Source: Pelobium manganitolerans
GTDB taxonomy: Bacteria; Bacteroidota; Bacteroidia; Sphingobacteriales; Sphingobacteriaceae
Assembly: GCF_003609575.1 (NCBI RefSeq)
Contig: NZ_MBTA01000026.1
Coordinates: forward strand, 124,001 to 188,000
Length of the DNA: 64,000 bases
Direction: 5' to 3'
The notes beneath the pieces are model-generated. The model ran no database searches. It was not told where the DNA came from and saw nothing but the letters and a program-made list of their open reading frames with translations. Below are positions 42,914 through 52,800 of the stretch, in pieces (the stretch's first letter is position 1; each line of letters begins with the position of its first letter). The position numbers and the translations under genes are program-made.

Positions 42914-45128
42914 AATCCTAAACTTAATTTTTGATAAACCGGGTTGTAAACAGATAAACATAAATAAGGTTTTAAAAAATGTTTGCATTCTGTTTTTCTT
43001 AGGATTTGCATGTTTAAAAGTTTCTGCACAAGCTCCTCTCGAAATAAAACGGGCTTTAGCAGAAAAATACATCGGCGGATCCGCCCTGATTTTCCAAGAT
43101 TCAACCGCGAAACTCGGCTTTGAAGAAATACGCCAGCTTGATGCACAGTTTAAACCAAGCCAATTTGCCGTGCCCAACCTGGGCATCAGTGCTAATAATA
43201 ACTGGCTTAAGTTAAAGCTACAAAACAATACCAATCAAGAAGATTTTATTCTGAACATCTCTAATCCCATTATTAATGAGGTAGAGATTTTTATTTTAAA
43301 AGACGGTAAAGTTAAAAGCCACAGAAGCACCAATTACCTGCCTATACGGGACCGTAAATACAAACACCAGTTTTATTTGTTTGATTTAAACGTAAAGCCT
43401 CAAGATAGCCTTACCGTTTATCTAAAACTGAACGCTAACGAACAAATACTAGCGCCAATCAGTATCCACACCACAGAACAAACGTTGCCTGTATTAAGCA
43501 GCGCCGATGCCAAAACCGGCATATACCTGGGTATTATGGCGGTGATGTTATTGTATAACCTTTTTATTTATTTTACCGTTCGTGATAAAGATTATCTGGT
43601 GTATTGCCATTACATATTTTGGGTTGCCTTAACACAAGCTACCTTGTTGGGATTTGCCCACCGCTTTATCTGGACAGATAATTTTTGGCTTTCCACCAAC
43701 ATGGTAATTATTTGCGGGGTAATGTCGGGCATTGCAACTATTCTGTTCGCAAAATCTTTCCTCCGGATACAAGAGTATTCTAAAAGGTTAAACAGGCTGC
43801 TAAGCTTCACTGTTTTAATGTATGTAACTGCCTTGGTTTTATTGCTTGCAAACTATAAGCAACACGCATTTCAACTGGTTAATCTAACTGCGGCCACGGT
43901 TTCGTTACTTATCATGTTTATAGCATGGTATATCTACCGTAAAAAATATGCGCCTGCCAAATTCTTTTTAATCAGCTGGTCCGTGTTTTTTGCCAGCATT
44001 TTGGTATTTGTAGCTAAAGATTACGGTTTGGTGCCTTATAATGATTTTACCGTACATGCCGTAGAAATAGGCTCTGCTTTAGAAGCGGTGCTGCTTTCAT
44101 TTGCTTTGGCCAATAAAATCAACATCTTTAAAAAGGAAAAAGAGCTTTCGCAAGCCCAAGCCTTAGCCGTGGCACATGAAAACGAGCGCATTATCAGAGA
44201 GCAAAATGTTATTCTGGAACAAAAAGTACAGGAGCGCACGCATGAATTAAGCGAAACCAACCAAGAGTTGAGCAATACCTTAGATCATCTGAAAGAAACG
44301 CAATCGCAATTGGTGGCTTCAGAGAAAATGGCTTCCCTGGGTCAGTTAACGGCAGGCATAGCGCATGAAATAAATAACCCTATCAACTTCGTAACCTCAA
44401 ATGTTTCGCCGCTAAAACGCGATGTTAACCAACTGCTAGAAGCCTTAAAGTACATTGAAAACGTGGGCTTATCCGAAAAACCGGTTACAGAAAAACAACA
44501 GGCGATAGAAGATTACAAAGAGGAACTGGATTTTGATTACCTAAAGATAGAAATTGGCCATTTGCTAAGTGGCATTTACGACGGTGCATCGCGTACGGCA
44601 GAAATTGTGAAAGGTTTGCGCCTGTTTTCCCGTTTAGATGAAGATGACCTTAAGAAAGCCGACATCAATGAAGGTTTAGATTCTACCTTGGTAATTATGA
44701 ACAGCGCTTTAAACAGCAACAAGATTGAAGTTGTGAAGTCGTATGGCGAGCTTCCTTTGGCAGAATGCTATCCCGGAAAACTCAATCAGGTGTTTTTGAA
44801 TATTATTTCCAATGCGATACATGCCGTTCAGAAAGTGCACGGAGAAAGTGGCGAAGGCAAATTGGGTATCAGCACTTATAGCGAAGGCGAAAATATCTTC
44901 ATCAGTATCAAAGACAACGGTACAGGTATGAACGAAACCACCCAAAGCAAAATTTTTGACCCATTTTATACGACCAAAGATGTAGGCGAAGGTACGGGTT
45001 TGGGTATGTCTATCGCATTTAACACCATCAAAAAGCATAGTGGCGAAATTATTGTGCATAGTAAAGTTGGGGAAGGTACAGAAATGCTGATCCGCATACC
45101 AATTGTTCACCAAATTAGCACCAGCTAG
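42891..45128 (+). CDS. 7TMR-DISM sensor histidine kinase
   Basis: This membrane receptor kinase has up to 745 residues. A signal peptide (KNVCILFFLGFACLKVSAQ) leads into a periplasmic 7TMR-DISMED2-type beta-sandwich (about 48-205: WLKLKLQNNTNQEDFILNI). Seven predicted helices follow (about 210-410, from GIYLGIMAVMLLYNLFIYFT), then a coiled coil. The kinase core has phospho-acceptor His in LTAGIAHEINNPINFV and ATP-binding LNIISNAIHAV, IKDNGTGM and EGTGLGMSIAFNTI. ATG 42891 and 42903 are both possible; either overlaps the ThiF gene, implying translational coupling. 7TMR-DISM domains probably bind carbohydrate-like or small ligands. Confidence 0.92.
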   Translation: MKFSMSNEILNLIFDKPGCKQININKVLKNVCILFFLGFACLKVSAQAPLEIKRALAEKYIGGSALIFQDSTAKLGFEEIRQLDAQFKPSQFAVPNLGISANNNWLKLKLQNNTNQEDFILNISNPIINEVEIFILKDGKVKSHRSTNYLPIRDRKYKHQFYLFDLNVKPQDSLTVYLKLNANEQILAPISIHTTEQTLPVLSSADAKTGIYLGIMAVMLLYNLFIYFTVRDKDYLVYCHYIFWVALTQATLLGFAHRFIWTDNFWLSTNMVIICGVMSGIATILFAKSFLRIQEYSKRLNRLLSFTVLMYVTALVLLLANYKQHAFQLVNLTAATVSLLIMFIAWYIYRKKYAPAKFFLISWSVFFASILVFVAKDYGLVPYNDFTVHAVEIGSALEAVLLSFALANKINIFKKEKELSQAQALAVAHENERIIREQNVILEQKVQERTHELSETNQELSNTLDHLKETQSQLVASEKMASLGQLTAGIAHEINNPINFVTSNVSPLKRDVNQLLEALKYIENVGLSEKPVTEKQQAIEDYKEELDFDYLKIEIGHLLSGIYDGASRTAEIVKGLRLFSRLDEDDLKKADINEGLDSTLVIMNSALNSNKIEVVKSYGELPLAECYPGKLNQVFLNIISNAIHAVQKVHGESGEGKLGISTYSEGENIFISIKDNGTGMNETTQSKIFDPFYTTKDVGEGTGLGMSIAFNTIKKHSGEIIVHSKVGEGTEMLIRIPIVHQISTS

Positions 45129-45163
45129 TGAATCATCTTTATATGTAAATAAACGCTACCAAC

Positions 45164-46249
45164 ATGTCAGAAAAAATTAAAATACTATACTTAGATGATG
45201 AGCACAACAACCTAGTTGGTTTTAAGGCATCGCTAAGGTTTGATTATTCTATTTACATCGCGCAAAACGCAACAGAAGCCTTGGCTTATCTGGATAAACA
45301 TCCAGATATCCGGGTGATTTTTTGCGACCAAAGGATGCCAGATAAAACCGGTGTCGAGTTTTTTGAAGAAATAAGGCAAAGCCATCCGCATCCCATCCGC
45401 ATTTTGTTGACTGCTTACGCAGATATTGAATCTGTGGTAGATGCCATTAACCGCGGTCATGTTTTTAGATATGTGAAAAAACCTTGGATAGAGGCTGATA
45501 TCATCTCGGCAATTGACGAAGCAAACAAGTTTTATATAGCCAATTCCATGCTGAGCATCCAAAATGAAGAGCTGCGGAAAGCCTATGTTGAGCTGGATAA
45601 ATTTGCCTATAGTGTAAGCCATGATATCCGCGGACCCTTGGTTGGTATCTCTGGCGGTATAAATTTAGCTTTACAAACCGCAGATATTAAAGAAATCAAA
45701 GAGATTTTAAGCTTGATGGAGCGGTCTGTAGCAAAGCTGGACGCTTTTATTATGGATATGCACGATTATTATAGCTTAGAACGGGGCGAACTTAAAATAT
45801 CTGCAATAGATTTTAATGAGGTAGCCAAAGAAAAGCACGATATATATGCCATTTACGCACGCGCATCTAATATCGATTTTCAGATGGAGGTTGAGCAGAA
45901 GGAGCTTTTTTGGAACGATTTGGCTTCTGTGAACTTGATCATCAATAACTTAGTTACCAATGCCTTCAAATACCAGAGAAAAGAAGCTAAAGACAAAAAG
46001 GTGAAGCTCAAAATTTCCGTAAGCCGCGGATACACCACTATTGTAGTTAGCGATAACGGTATGGGAATTGATGAAAAGCACATTAATGAAATTTACAACC
46101 TGTTTTTTAGGGCACACGTAGAAGAATCGGGTTCGGGAATGGGTTTGTATAATGTAAGAAGTACGGTACGCAAGCTTGACGGTACAATTGAAGTGGAATC
46201 TGTAGTAGGCCAAGGCACCACCTTTACAGTTGTTTTACCGCATAAATAG
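45164..46249 (+). CDS. Receiver-histidine kinase hybrid (REC first)
   Basis: This soluble 361-residue signalling protein has an N-terminal receiver (about 5-120) with the acidic pair in YLDDEHNN and the phospho-acceptor Asp in VIFCDQRMPDKTGVEF. The Thr/Lys pair follows (LLTAYAD; VKKPW). A short helix leads to a kinase module: DKFAYSVSHDIRGPLVGISG with the His, and an ATPase domain with LIINNLVTNAFKYQ, VVSDNGMGI and ESGSGMGLYNVR. The REC-first order means it can be controlled by the upstream receptor kinase and then phosphorylate the next receiver (46255). It starts 35 bp after the receptor kinase. Confidence 0.92.
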   Translation: MSEKIKILYLDDEHNNLVGFKASLRFDYSIYIAQNATEALAYLDKHPDIRVIFCDQRMPDKTGVEFFEEIRQSHPHPIRILLTAYADIESVVDAINRGHVFRYVKKPWIEADIISAIDEANKFYIANSMLSIQNEELRKAYVELDKFAYSVSHDIRGPLVGISGGINLALQTADIKEIKEILSLMERSVAKLDAFIMDMHDYYSLERGELKISAIDFNEVAKEKHDIYAIYARASNIDFQMEVEQKELFWNDLASVNLIINNLVTNAFKYQRKEAKDKKVKLKISVSRGYTTIVVSDNGMGIDEKHINEIYNLFFRAHVEESGSGMGLYNVRSTVRKLDGTIEVESVVGQGTTFTVVLPHK

Positions 46250-46254
46250 AAATC

Positions 46255-46644
46255 ATGAAATTATCATTCATTGTTATAGACGACAGGGAGCTGGATTGCT
46301 TTATCGCGGAGAAACTGATTCAGAAAACAGGTTTTAGCACCGGAAACAACATATTTAATGACGCCGTTTCTGCATTGGATTTCATCCGGGACCATGCCAA
46401 CGCGCATCATACGGTTATATTGGTAGATATTATGATGCCGATAATGGACGGGTTTGAATTTATTGAAGCATTTGAGAGGCTTCCGGATGCTACCAAAGCC
46501 AACTATAAACTTATCGCAATTACCACATCTTTAAACAAAAACGATGAAAGTGTGATTTCAAATTATCCGTCTGTAGTAGGCATCCTAAAAAAACCTTATT
46601 CTTACGAAGGTCTTTTGGATATGATTAAACGGGCTTTTGCTTAG
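46255..46644 (+). CDS. Single-domain response regulator
   Basis: This stand-alone receiver of 129 residues has the acidic pair in FIVIDDRELDC, the phospho-acceptor Asp in ILVDIMMPIMDGFEFI, Thr in IAITTSLNKND and Lys in ILKKPYSYEGL. No output domain is present, so it acts by protein contact or as a phosphorelay shuttle. It lies 5 bp after the REC-kinase gene and closes the kdsA-to-receiver gene run. The stop codon runs into low-complexity words. Confidence 0.9.
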   Translation: MKLSFIVIDDRELDCFIAEKLIQKTGFSTGNNIFNDAVSALDFIRDHANAHHTVILVDIMMPIMDGFEFIEAFERLPDATKANYKLIAITTSLNKNDESVISNYPSVVGILKKPYSYEGLLDMIKRAFA

Positions 46645-46719
46645 TTTGTTGGTTGTTAGGTGTTAGTTGGTTAGGTGTTAGTTGGTTAGGTGTTAGTGGG
46701 TTAGGGTTACGGTTAGGTT
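46642..46719. repeat. GTTAG/GGTTAGG words between two receiver genes
   Basis: From the TAG stop onwards the sequence is TTAGTTTGTTGGTTGTTAGG, then GTGTTAGTTGGTTAG copies, then GTTACGGTTAGG. The words resemble those after galK and NlpC. The gap holds nothing else and separates convergent genes. Confidence 0.75.
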
Positions 46720-46722
46720 GTT

Positions 46723-47187
46723 TTACGATAATAGTTTTTGGCGTAAAAGAAACTCAAGCTGGTCGTTAGAGGTCGCTAATTTTTCGTTCATATCTTCCAC
46801 TTCGCGTTTCTTTAAAAGTACATCGTACGCGCGTTTAATGGTCATGTCTAGTTCTTCTTCGTTCCAAGGTTTGGTTAAATAGTGGAAAATTTTTCCTTTG
46901 TTTACCGCATCAACCACCGCATTCATATCGGCATAACCGGTTAAAAGTATACGCATCGGATCCGGATACTTTTCCAGCACTTTCTCCAAAAACTCTACAC
47001 CGGTCATTTTTGGCATCCGTTGATCGGTAATGATGATGTCTATGGCCTGTTTCTCCATAATTTCTAATGCCTCATCTCCGCTTATAGCCGTATAAACTTT
47101 GTATTTCATCCGGAAGTTGGCTTTAAACGAAAAAAGGTTATTTTCCTCATCGTCAACATACAATATGGTGATTTTTTGCTCGGACAT
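46723..47187 (-). CDS. Response regulator with C-terminal coiled coil
   Basis: A 154-residue protein from ATG 47187: receiver domain (about 5-120) with ILYVDDEENNLFSFKANF, Asp in IIITDQRMPKMTGVEF, Thr in LLTGYAD and Lys in LTKPWNEEEL. A short helical tail follows (KREVEDMNEKLATSNDQLEF). The receiver is clearly similar to that of the hybrid at 45164 (same DDE-NNL, DQRMP-TGVEF, AVVDAVN and KPW contexts), suggesting duplication. The tail could mediate dimers. It is convergent with the signalling run and divergent from a dehydrogenase gene. The frame opens further upstream (47238), but the added residues are unsupported. Confidence 0.88.
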   Translation of the reverse strand: MSEQKITILYVDDEENNLFSFKANFRMKYKVYTAISGDEALEIMEKQAIDIIITDQRMPKMTGVEFLEKVLEKYPDPMRILLTGYADMNAVVDAVNKGKIFHYLTKPWNEEELDMTIKRAYDVLLKKREVEDMNEKLATSNDQLEFLLRQKLLS

Positions 47188-47426
47188 GGATAAAAAGATA
47201 TTAGTGTGTGTGCTATAAACATTTGCTACGATGAGCAAATAATTATCTGAAAATACAAAAATAATTTTTAAAAGTGGCTTTTTAAATTAAAGTGACCGAA
47301 CACATCAGATGTAACAAAAATTTTAATGCTTATTGCTTAAATTCAATAATCCCGTCACAAAGCATTTGTTTTTTGGTATTGATAATAATTACTGTTAACA
47401 TCGCTGTTCATCAATTTTCGCAAATT

Positions 47427-48356
47427 ATGTTTAAAAAGTTGGTTGCTATTGAACCACTAAATTTAATTCCCTCGGCAGAGAAAGCATTAAGTAATTTTGC
47501 CAAAGAAGTAATCATGTTTGACGATGTGCCCGCAAACGCTGACGTAATTGCCCAAAGAATTGGCGATGCGGATGCTGTATTGCTAAGCTATACTTCACAA
47601 CTAGGTGCCGATGCGTTGGCGCTTTGTCCAAATGTGAAATACATTGGCATGTGCTGCTCTTTATATTCGCCAGAAAGTGCCAACGTGGATATTTTATATG
47701 CGCAGGAGCGGGGCATTATGGTTACGGGGATACGCGATTATGGCGACGAAGGCGTGGTAGAATATGTAATTAGCGAATTGGTGCGTTGCCTGCACGGCTT
47801 CGGCACAAAAAACGATGGTACGCCAAGAAAGGCGTGGGACGGTGTTCCGCGCGAAATTACAGGCTTAAAAGCAGGTATTATAGGTTTGGGTAAATCAGGT
47901 GGCATGGTAGCCGATGCCTTGCAATTTTTTGGCGCAGATGTTTCCTATTTCTCGCGCAGCAGAAAACCAGGGCAGGAAGCAAAGGGTTTTACATTTATGC
48001 CTTTAAAAGAATTGCTGTCGCGTTGCGAAGTGGTAATAACCTGCCTAAACAAAAACACGGTATTGCTTTATAAAGAAGAATTTGAAGCGCTAGGCCAGCG
48101 AAAAATTTTGTTTAACACAGGTTTATCCCCAGTTTGGGAAATGGATGCTTTTAAAAATTGGATTAACGGCGATAATGTATGCTATTGCGATACTTTGATA
48201 GCTTTGGGCGATGCGGATTTGCTTACACATCCAAATGTAAATTGTATGCAAGTATCTGTAGGCCGTACGCGTCAGGCGTTTGACCGCCTGAGCGAAAAAG
48301 TTTTGGCCAATATCAAAAGTTATTTAGAAAACAATGGGCGAGGTGATGTTGCGTAA
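47427..48356 (+). CDS. 2-hydroxyacid dehydrogenase family protein
   Basis: This 309-residue protein has a D-2-hydroxyacid dehydrogenase layout: a substrate-binding half (ADAVLLSYTSQLGADALALC), then a Rossmann fold with KAGIIGLGKSGGMVADALQF near residue 153. The family's catalytic Arg context (N-x-x-R-G) is replaced by LFNTGLSPVWEM, and I do not see the conserved PH dyad near the C-terminus, so it may be non-canonical or act on another substrate. ATG 47427 is preferred; the upstream extension encodes a hydrophobic stretch that looks non-coding. Its 3' end overlaps the convergent aspartate dehydrogenase gene by 33 bp. Confidence 0.82.
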   Translation: MFKKLVAIEPLNLIPSAEKALSNFAKEVIMFDDVPANADVIAQRIGDADAVLLSYTSQLGADALALCPNVKYIGMCCSLYSPESANVDILYAQERGIMVTGIRDYGDEGVVEYVISELVRCLHGFGTKNDGTPRKAWDGVPREITGLKAGIIGLGKSGGMVADALQFFGADVSYFSRSRKPGQEAKGFTFMPLKELLSRCEVVITCLNKNTVLLYKEEFEALGQRKILFNTGLSPVWEMDAFKNWINGDNVCYCDTLIALGDADLLTHPNVNCMQVSVGRTRQAFDRLSEKVLANIKSYLENNGRGDVA

Positions 48357-49112
48357 CACATTTACCACGCTCCAGCCTGCAATTTGTGCAGTTGAGCTAT
48401 AAACATCAATCACCGCATGGACCTGGTCATTTTTAATTTCTATGCGGTGATCATCTCCAACAAAACCCGGGGTAGATGTCATAGAAACTTTCATTTTCTC
48501 GGGTCCCACAGAAGCTAAAGAAGCAGCTACTGCTACGTTTACGCGCGTTGGAAATAAGTTGATAGCCTCTATTGCATCGCCTTTGAACACCTGTTTTTTC
48601 TCGGTTTGAAGTGTATCTTCATAAACAGAAGTGCCTTTTAAAGAGTTTGGTCCTTTTTCGGTATCAAAAGTTGCTGTGCAATTACCCATTAACGCAGCAG
48701 TGCGCAAAACATCAAAACCACCGATGGCGCCAGATGCTAAATATATTTTGCTATTGTGTTCGCGGGCTACAACTTGCACTTTTTCGTAAAAGTCTTTATC
48801 TGTAAAAGCACCGATTGACAGCGTAACAATGTTTGATCCCCTTTTTAAGGCATCGAAAGCAAATTCTTTTAGCGATGCGGGCGAAGCAGTTTCTACAATA
48901 TAATCTGCTTTAAGCGCTAACAGCTCATCCATAGATCCACATACGGCGCAGGTTTCAGGGTTTACTTTTTCTGCTATCGCGATGGCTTTTTCGCGAGTTC
49001 TGGAATATGCGCCAATAAGTTTATAATCTTCCAATAGCCCATTATTTATGGCATCTGCCACAATATGAGCCAATTTACCACAGCCTACAATGGCTAAACT
49101 GTACTTTTTCAT
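48324..49112 (-). CDS. Aspartate dehydrogenase-like protein (DUF108)
   Basis: The 262-residue protein starts with a Rossmann nucleotide loop (SLAIVGCGKLAHIVADAI). It has the DUF108 block IYLASGAIGGFDVLRTAALM and the C-terminal ITSTPGFVGDDHRIEI-like segment (seen here as SMTSTPGFVGDDHRIEI). Aspartate dehydrogenases convert aspartate to iminoaspartate for NAD synthesis. No nadA or nadC is near, so the pathway role is inferred only from family. ATG 49112 is the natural start; a longer frame exists. The 33-bp tail-to-tail overlap with the dehydrogenase at 47427 means their 3' ends are antisense to each other. Confidence 0.85.
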   Translation of the reverse strand: MKKYSLAIVGCGKLAHIVADAINNGLLEDYKLIGAYSRTREKAIAIAEKVNPETCAVCGSMDELLALKADYIVETASPASLKEFAFDALKRGSNIVTLSIGAFTDKDFYEKVQVVAREHNSKIYLASGAIGGFDVLRTAALMGNCTATFDTEKGPNSLKGTSVYEDTLQTEKKQVFKGDAIEAINLFPTRVNVAVAASLASVGPEKMKVSMTSTPGFVGDDHRIEIKNDQVHAVIDVYSSTAQIAGWSVVNVLRNITSPIVF

Positions 49113-49201
49113 AACGCGCAACTTAGCCACTTTTGGTAGTTATGGCAAGCAGATAAATGCGCGTTAGTGCTTTGTTACGTAATTCTGACGCAACTGCGCA
49201 G

Positions 49202-49639
49202 CTATAATTTTCCTTTATAGTTCGGGTCAAAATCAATCATCCACTCTATGCCGTATTTATCCCGCAACATAGCAAAGTAAGAGCCCCACGGGCTTGCCTC
49301 AAGCGGAACTTCTACTTGACCGCCGGCTGATAAGCCCTGAAATATCTTTTCTGCTTCCTCTTTGCTTTCGGCGCTAACTGCAATTTTGCTGCGGTTTTCG
49401 TTCTCATTGGTTCGCCCCATACTTTCCGGCACATCATTTCCCATTAATATACCGGTGCCAATAGGTAAGGCGATGTGCATCACTTTTTCCGCTTCGCTTT
49501 CAGTTAATGGTATTCCCGGGTCTGATAAATCTTTGAAGCGGACAATCTTTGCGAAATCGCCACCAAAAACAGATCTGTAAAATAAAAATGCTTCTTCGGC
49601 ATTGCCGTTGAAGTTGATGTGTGGATTAATTTGTGCCAT
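49202..49639 (-). CDS. PhnB-like VOC (glyoxalase-fold) protein
   Basis: This 145-residue protein of the VOC superfamily resembles PhnB and the 3-demethylubiquinone methyltransferase-like subgroup: INPHINFNGNAEEAFLFYRS, VMHIALPIGTGILMGNDVPE, and a C-terminal WGSYFAMLRDKYGIEWMIDF. Members bind metal or small molecules; the precise substrate is unknown. It stands alone between the aspartate dehydrogenase and protease genes. The ATG at 49639 aligns with the family start. Confidence 0.88.
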   Translation of the reverse strand: MAQINPHINFNGNAEEAFLFYRSVFGGDFAKIVRFKDLSDPGIPLTESEAEKVMHIALPIGTGILMGNDVPESMGRTNENENRSKIAVSAESKEEAEKIFQGLSAGGQVEVPLEASPWGSYFAMLRDKYGIEWMIDFDPNYKGKL

Positions 49640-49812
49640 GTTTTTTATTCATTTAAAAATTAATCACGCAGATGTTTGGCGTTATGCTTAGTGATTCCTT
49701 AATAAGCGCGATTACAGCTGTAAATGTAGTGTGTAGCACATTAAATAAACTTGACTTATGCTAAGAATTTAGTTTTTGGATTTTAAGCGAAAAACAATCT
49801 ACTATCAATAAA

Positions 49813-52800
49813 TTAATGGACTATGGTGATTTTTTGCGAGTAGACTTTATTGGCAACTTTTATGCTGAGTACATAGTTGCCGGAAGCAAATCTGCGTACA
49901 TCAATCGCATCCGATATTTTCCCGATTGCTTTCCCGTATGACTGTTTAAATACAATTTGTCCGTTGATGTTGAGCAAACTAATTTCGAGGTTTTCGCGTT
50001 TCGAAAGTTCAAATTTGAAGTTTAAGTTTTCTGATGCCGGAATAGGGTAGATTAACAGACCAATTTCTGCCGGATCATGAGTTTCTACAGCATTAAAAAT
50101 ATGATTGAAAGCATCAGACATAGACGTACATCCCGACTCGCTGATAGCTTCTACTTTATACAAGCCCGATACTTTTGCTTCATAACTTTGCTGGGTAGCG
50201 CCACTAATAGCCACATTGTTTAAATACCACTGGTATTTAAAAGCGGTAGTTGTAGTTAAGATATTTCCGTTTTGGCTGATGTTGGGCTTGCTTAAAACAA
50301 CTGGGCTGCGTGTAAAGTTAGAGCAACCCAAAGATTTAAACAACATGTTGTAAAAGTAGTAATAGGATGAAGTAATTGTAGTTCCGTTGTCTGGATTGTA
50401 AGCACCTAGCAAACGTATGATGTCGTTTTCTAAAGCCATGGGCAAATTGTTCACGGCAGAGTTGCTACGGAAAATGGTAGCGCCATTAAACTCGATACCG
50501 ATATGATAAGTGCCTGCTGCCGGAAACTCTAGACCGATTTTGAACATTTTACCCGGGTCATTAGGGTCATCCGCAATAAGGTTAGCGGCCACCTCTACAT
50601 CTGCTGTGGTTTTGGTGCGCGTAACGTCAATTGTTTTAGCGCTTAATATTTGCCCGTCTGTAGTTTCTACAGTAAAAGTGATTTGCCCGCTTTGGCTGAT
50701 GTATAAACGCGCACTATCTAAAACCATTGGCGCTTTAACGCTGATGATGGGTTTAGGTCCAAAATTGCCCGAATATTGGCCGCCTCCGTAGGTTTTTTTA
50801 TCCGCTGCGCCAAATTTTGCCTTAAAATCATTTAAGCCAACGTAAAATGTGTTGTTTACCGGTTTTTTATCTGTGAAAGTATGGTTGCCCACTTGGAAAG
50901 GCAAGCTGGCATTTGCGCTACTATACCAAAACAGCGTGCCGTCGCCAGTTCCGTTCAATTGGTAATAGCCCGATGCATTATCACAAGCAGTTGCGCTTAA
51001 ATCATCGGGGTTTTGGGGGTTAACAGTATTAAAACTTCTGCTGATTGAATTGTTTGCCACAACCTGATCGCCCAAAAGTTCTGTTTTTGCATCAAGGACG
51101 TAAGCCGTGTTGGTTTGCAAATCAAAACCGGCGGAGAAAGTAAATTCTGTTTCTGCTCCGGGACTAATTACGCCCGTAAAGGTTTCGGTGACGCTTTTAA
51201 TAATAGTGCTATTGCTGGATAAAACCAAGTTGATAGGCACATTGCTTATTGCCGTGCTGCCAAAGTTCTTGATTTTTACGGTGAAACGTTTTTCACTTTC
51301 GGCGCAGAGGTTTTCAAAAGAGGTGCTAAACGCAGATATTCCTGCATCCAAGCTCGGTTTGGCAAAATGCACTTTATAATCTTGCGTTTCTCCTTTGGTG
51401 TAAGTGCCGCATGGCGTTACCGCATTGGCATTGCTGGTTTCGTTTAACACGATACGCATCAGACTGTAATTTCCTAAATTCACATCTTGAGGTACGTTAA
51501 TATTGCCACTGAAGGTTGCATTTGCGCTGTAAACAGCAGATTGCGCTACTAATTCGTTAGTATCGTCAAAATCGCCATCATTGTTCCAGTCTATATAAAT
51601 GTTCGCAATTTTAGTTGCATTGCCGCCGCATGACGCTAAATCTAAACTAAAAGGATAGCTTTTTCCTTTCTCTAAATCAAGCATCAAATTGGTAAAATCA
51701 CTGTAGGTTCGGCAACTTAAAGGGATGTTATTTACAAAACTTCCAATTTGCACTTTGCTTATAATTGCGCCGTCGGATAGGTTAGGGGCAGAGCTGCAAT
51801 AGGTGTTTCCGCCAATGCCCGATACCACAAGGCTATATTTCTGCGGACCTTTGCTTAAAGTGCCTTTGTGCGAAACTTTTAAGGTATAAACTTGGCCCGG
51901 CGTAGCATCTGCCACATAAATCTGTTCTACGTTATCAACAATATTATCGGCCGTGCTTGCTGGGTTTGCTGGTTTAGTTGGATCCAGTTTGTACGGAAAA
52001 TAGGTGGTGGTGCCTTTGGTTAATCGTAAATCTAAATCGTTAACCAACTTTGGCGTCCGGTTATTTATTGTTCCATCGGTATTGGCGGTGCCTTGGGGAT
52101 CCGTCCAGCAAATTGTTGCTCTTAAAGGACCAAAGCCGGAGGTGGTAATTTGCAAAGTATAAGTTTCGTCTTGTGCTAAACTGCGCTCGCTTATTAAGCT
52201 TTTTGTGCCGTTGTTTTTAATCAGTGTTGCGGCACTTTCTGTATTTAGCAAACCCCATCCATAAATATAATCGGGACCAATGGCAGGCCCGGCTTCGTCT
52301 GTAGTATTAATGGCTAAGGCTTTTAAGCTTGCCGACCGCATAAAGTTGCCACCGTTGAGTTGCGCGTAATATTCTTGCAATAATACTAAAGAGCCACTCA
52401 CATTAGGCGATGCCATAGAGGTGCCGCTTAAAGTTGTGTAAGATTTAAAGTTATCGCTACCGGTGGAGGTGATGGAAACGCCGTCGCCCACTAAATCGGG
52501 TTTTACACGCCCGTCATCTGTTGGTCCCCAGCTGCTAAAGCTAGAAATTTGAATGTCTGATGCCGAGTTAGCGCCGTAAGGCAAGCCATAAACTGCGCCC
52601 ACCGTTAAAATGTTTTTAGCTGTGGCCGTGGTAGCTATAATATCGTAACCATCATTAGAACTGATGCCTGCCGGTCTTTTTCCTTTGCTTACAAACTTAG
52701 AGCTGCTGGCACTCTCATAACCGTAATATTCTTCGCCTACGGCTGGTCCGTTCATGTTCCTGCTATTCCCGGCAGAAACCACCGGCAAATAATAAGGAGC

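Noticed and set aside
46642-46719. Telomere-like GGTTAG repeats
   Set aside because: The copies are irregular, internal to the chromosome and match the word class found after other stop codons; no chromosome end is indicated.
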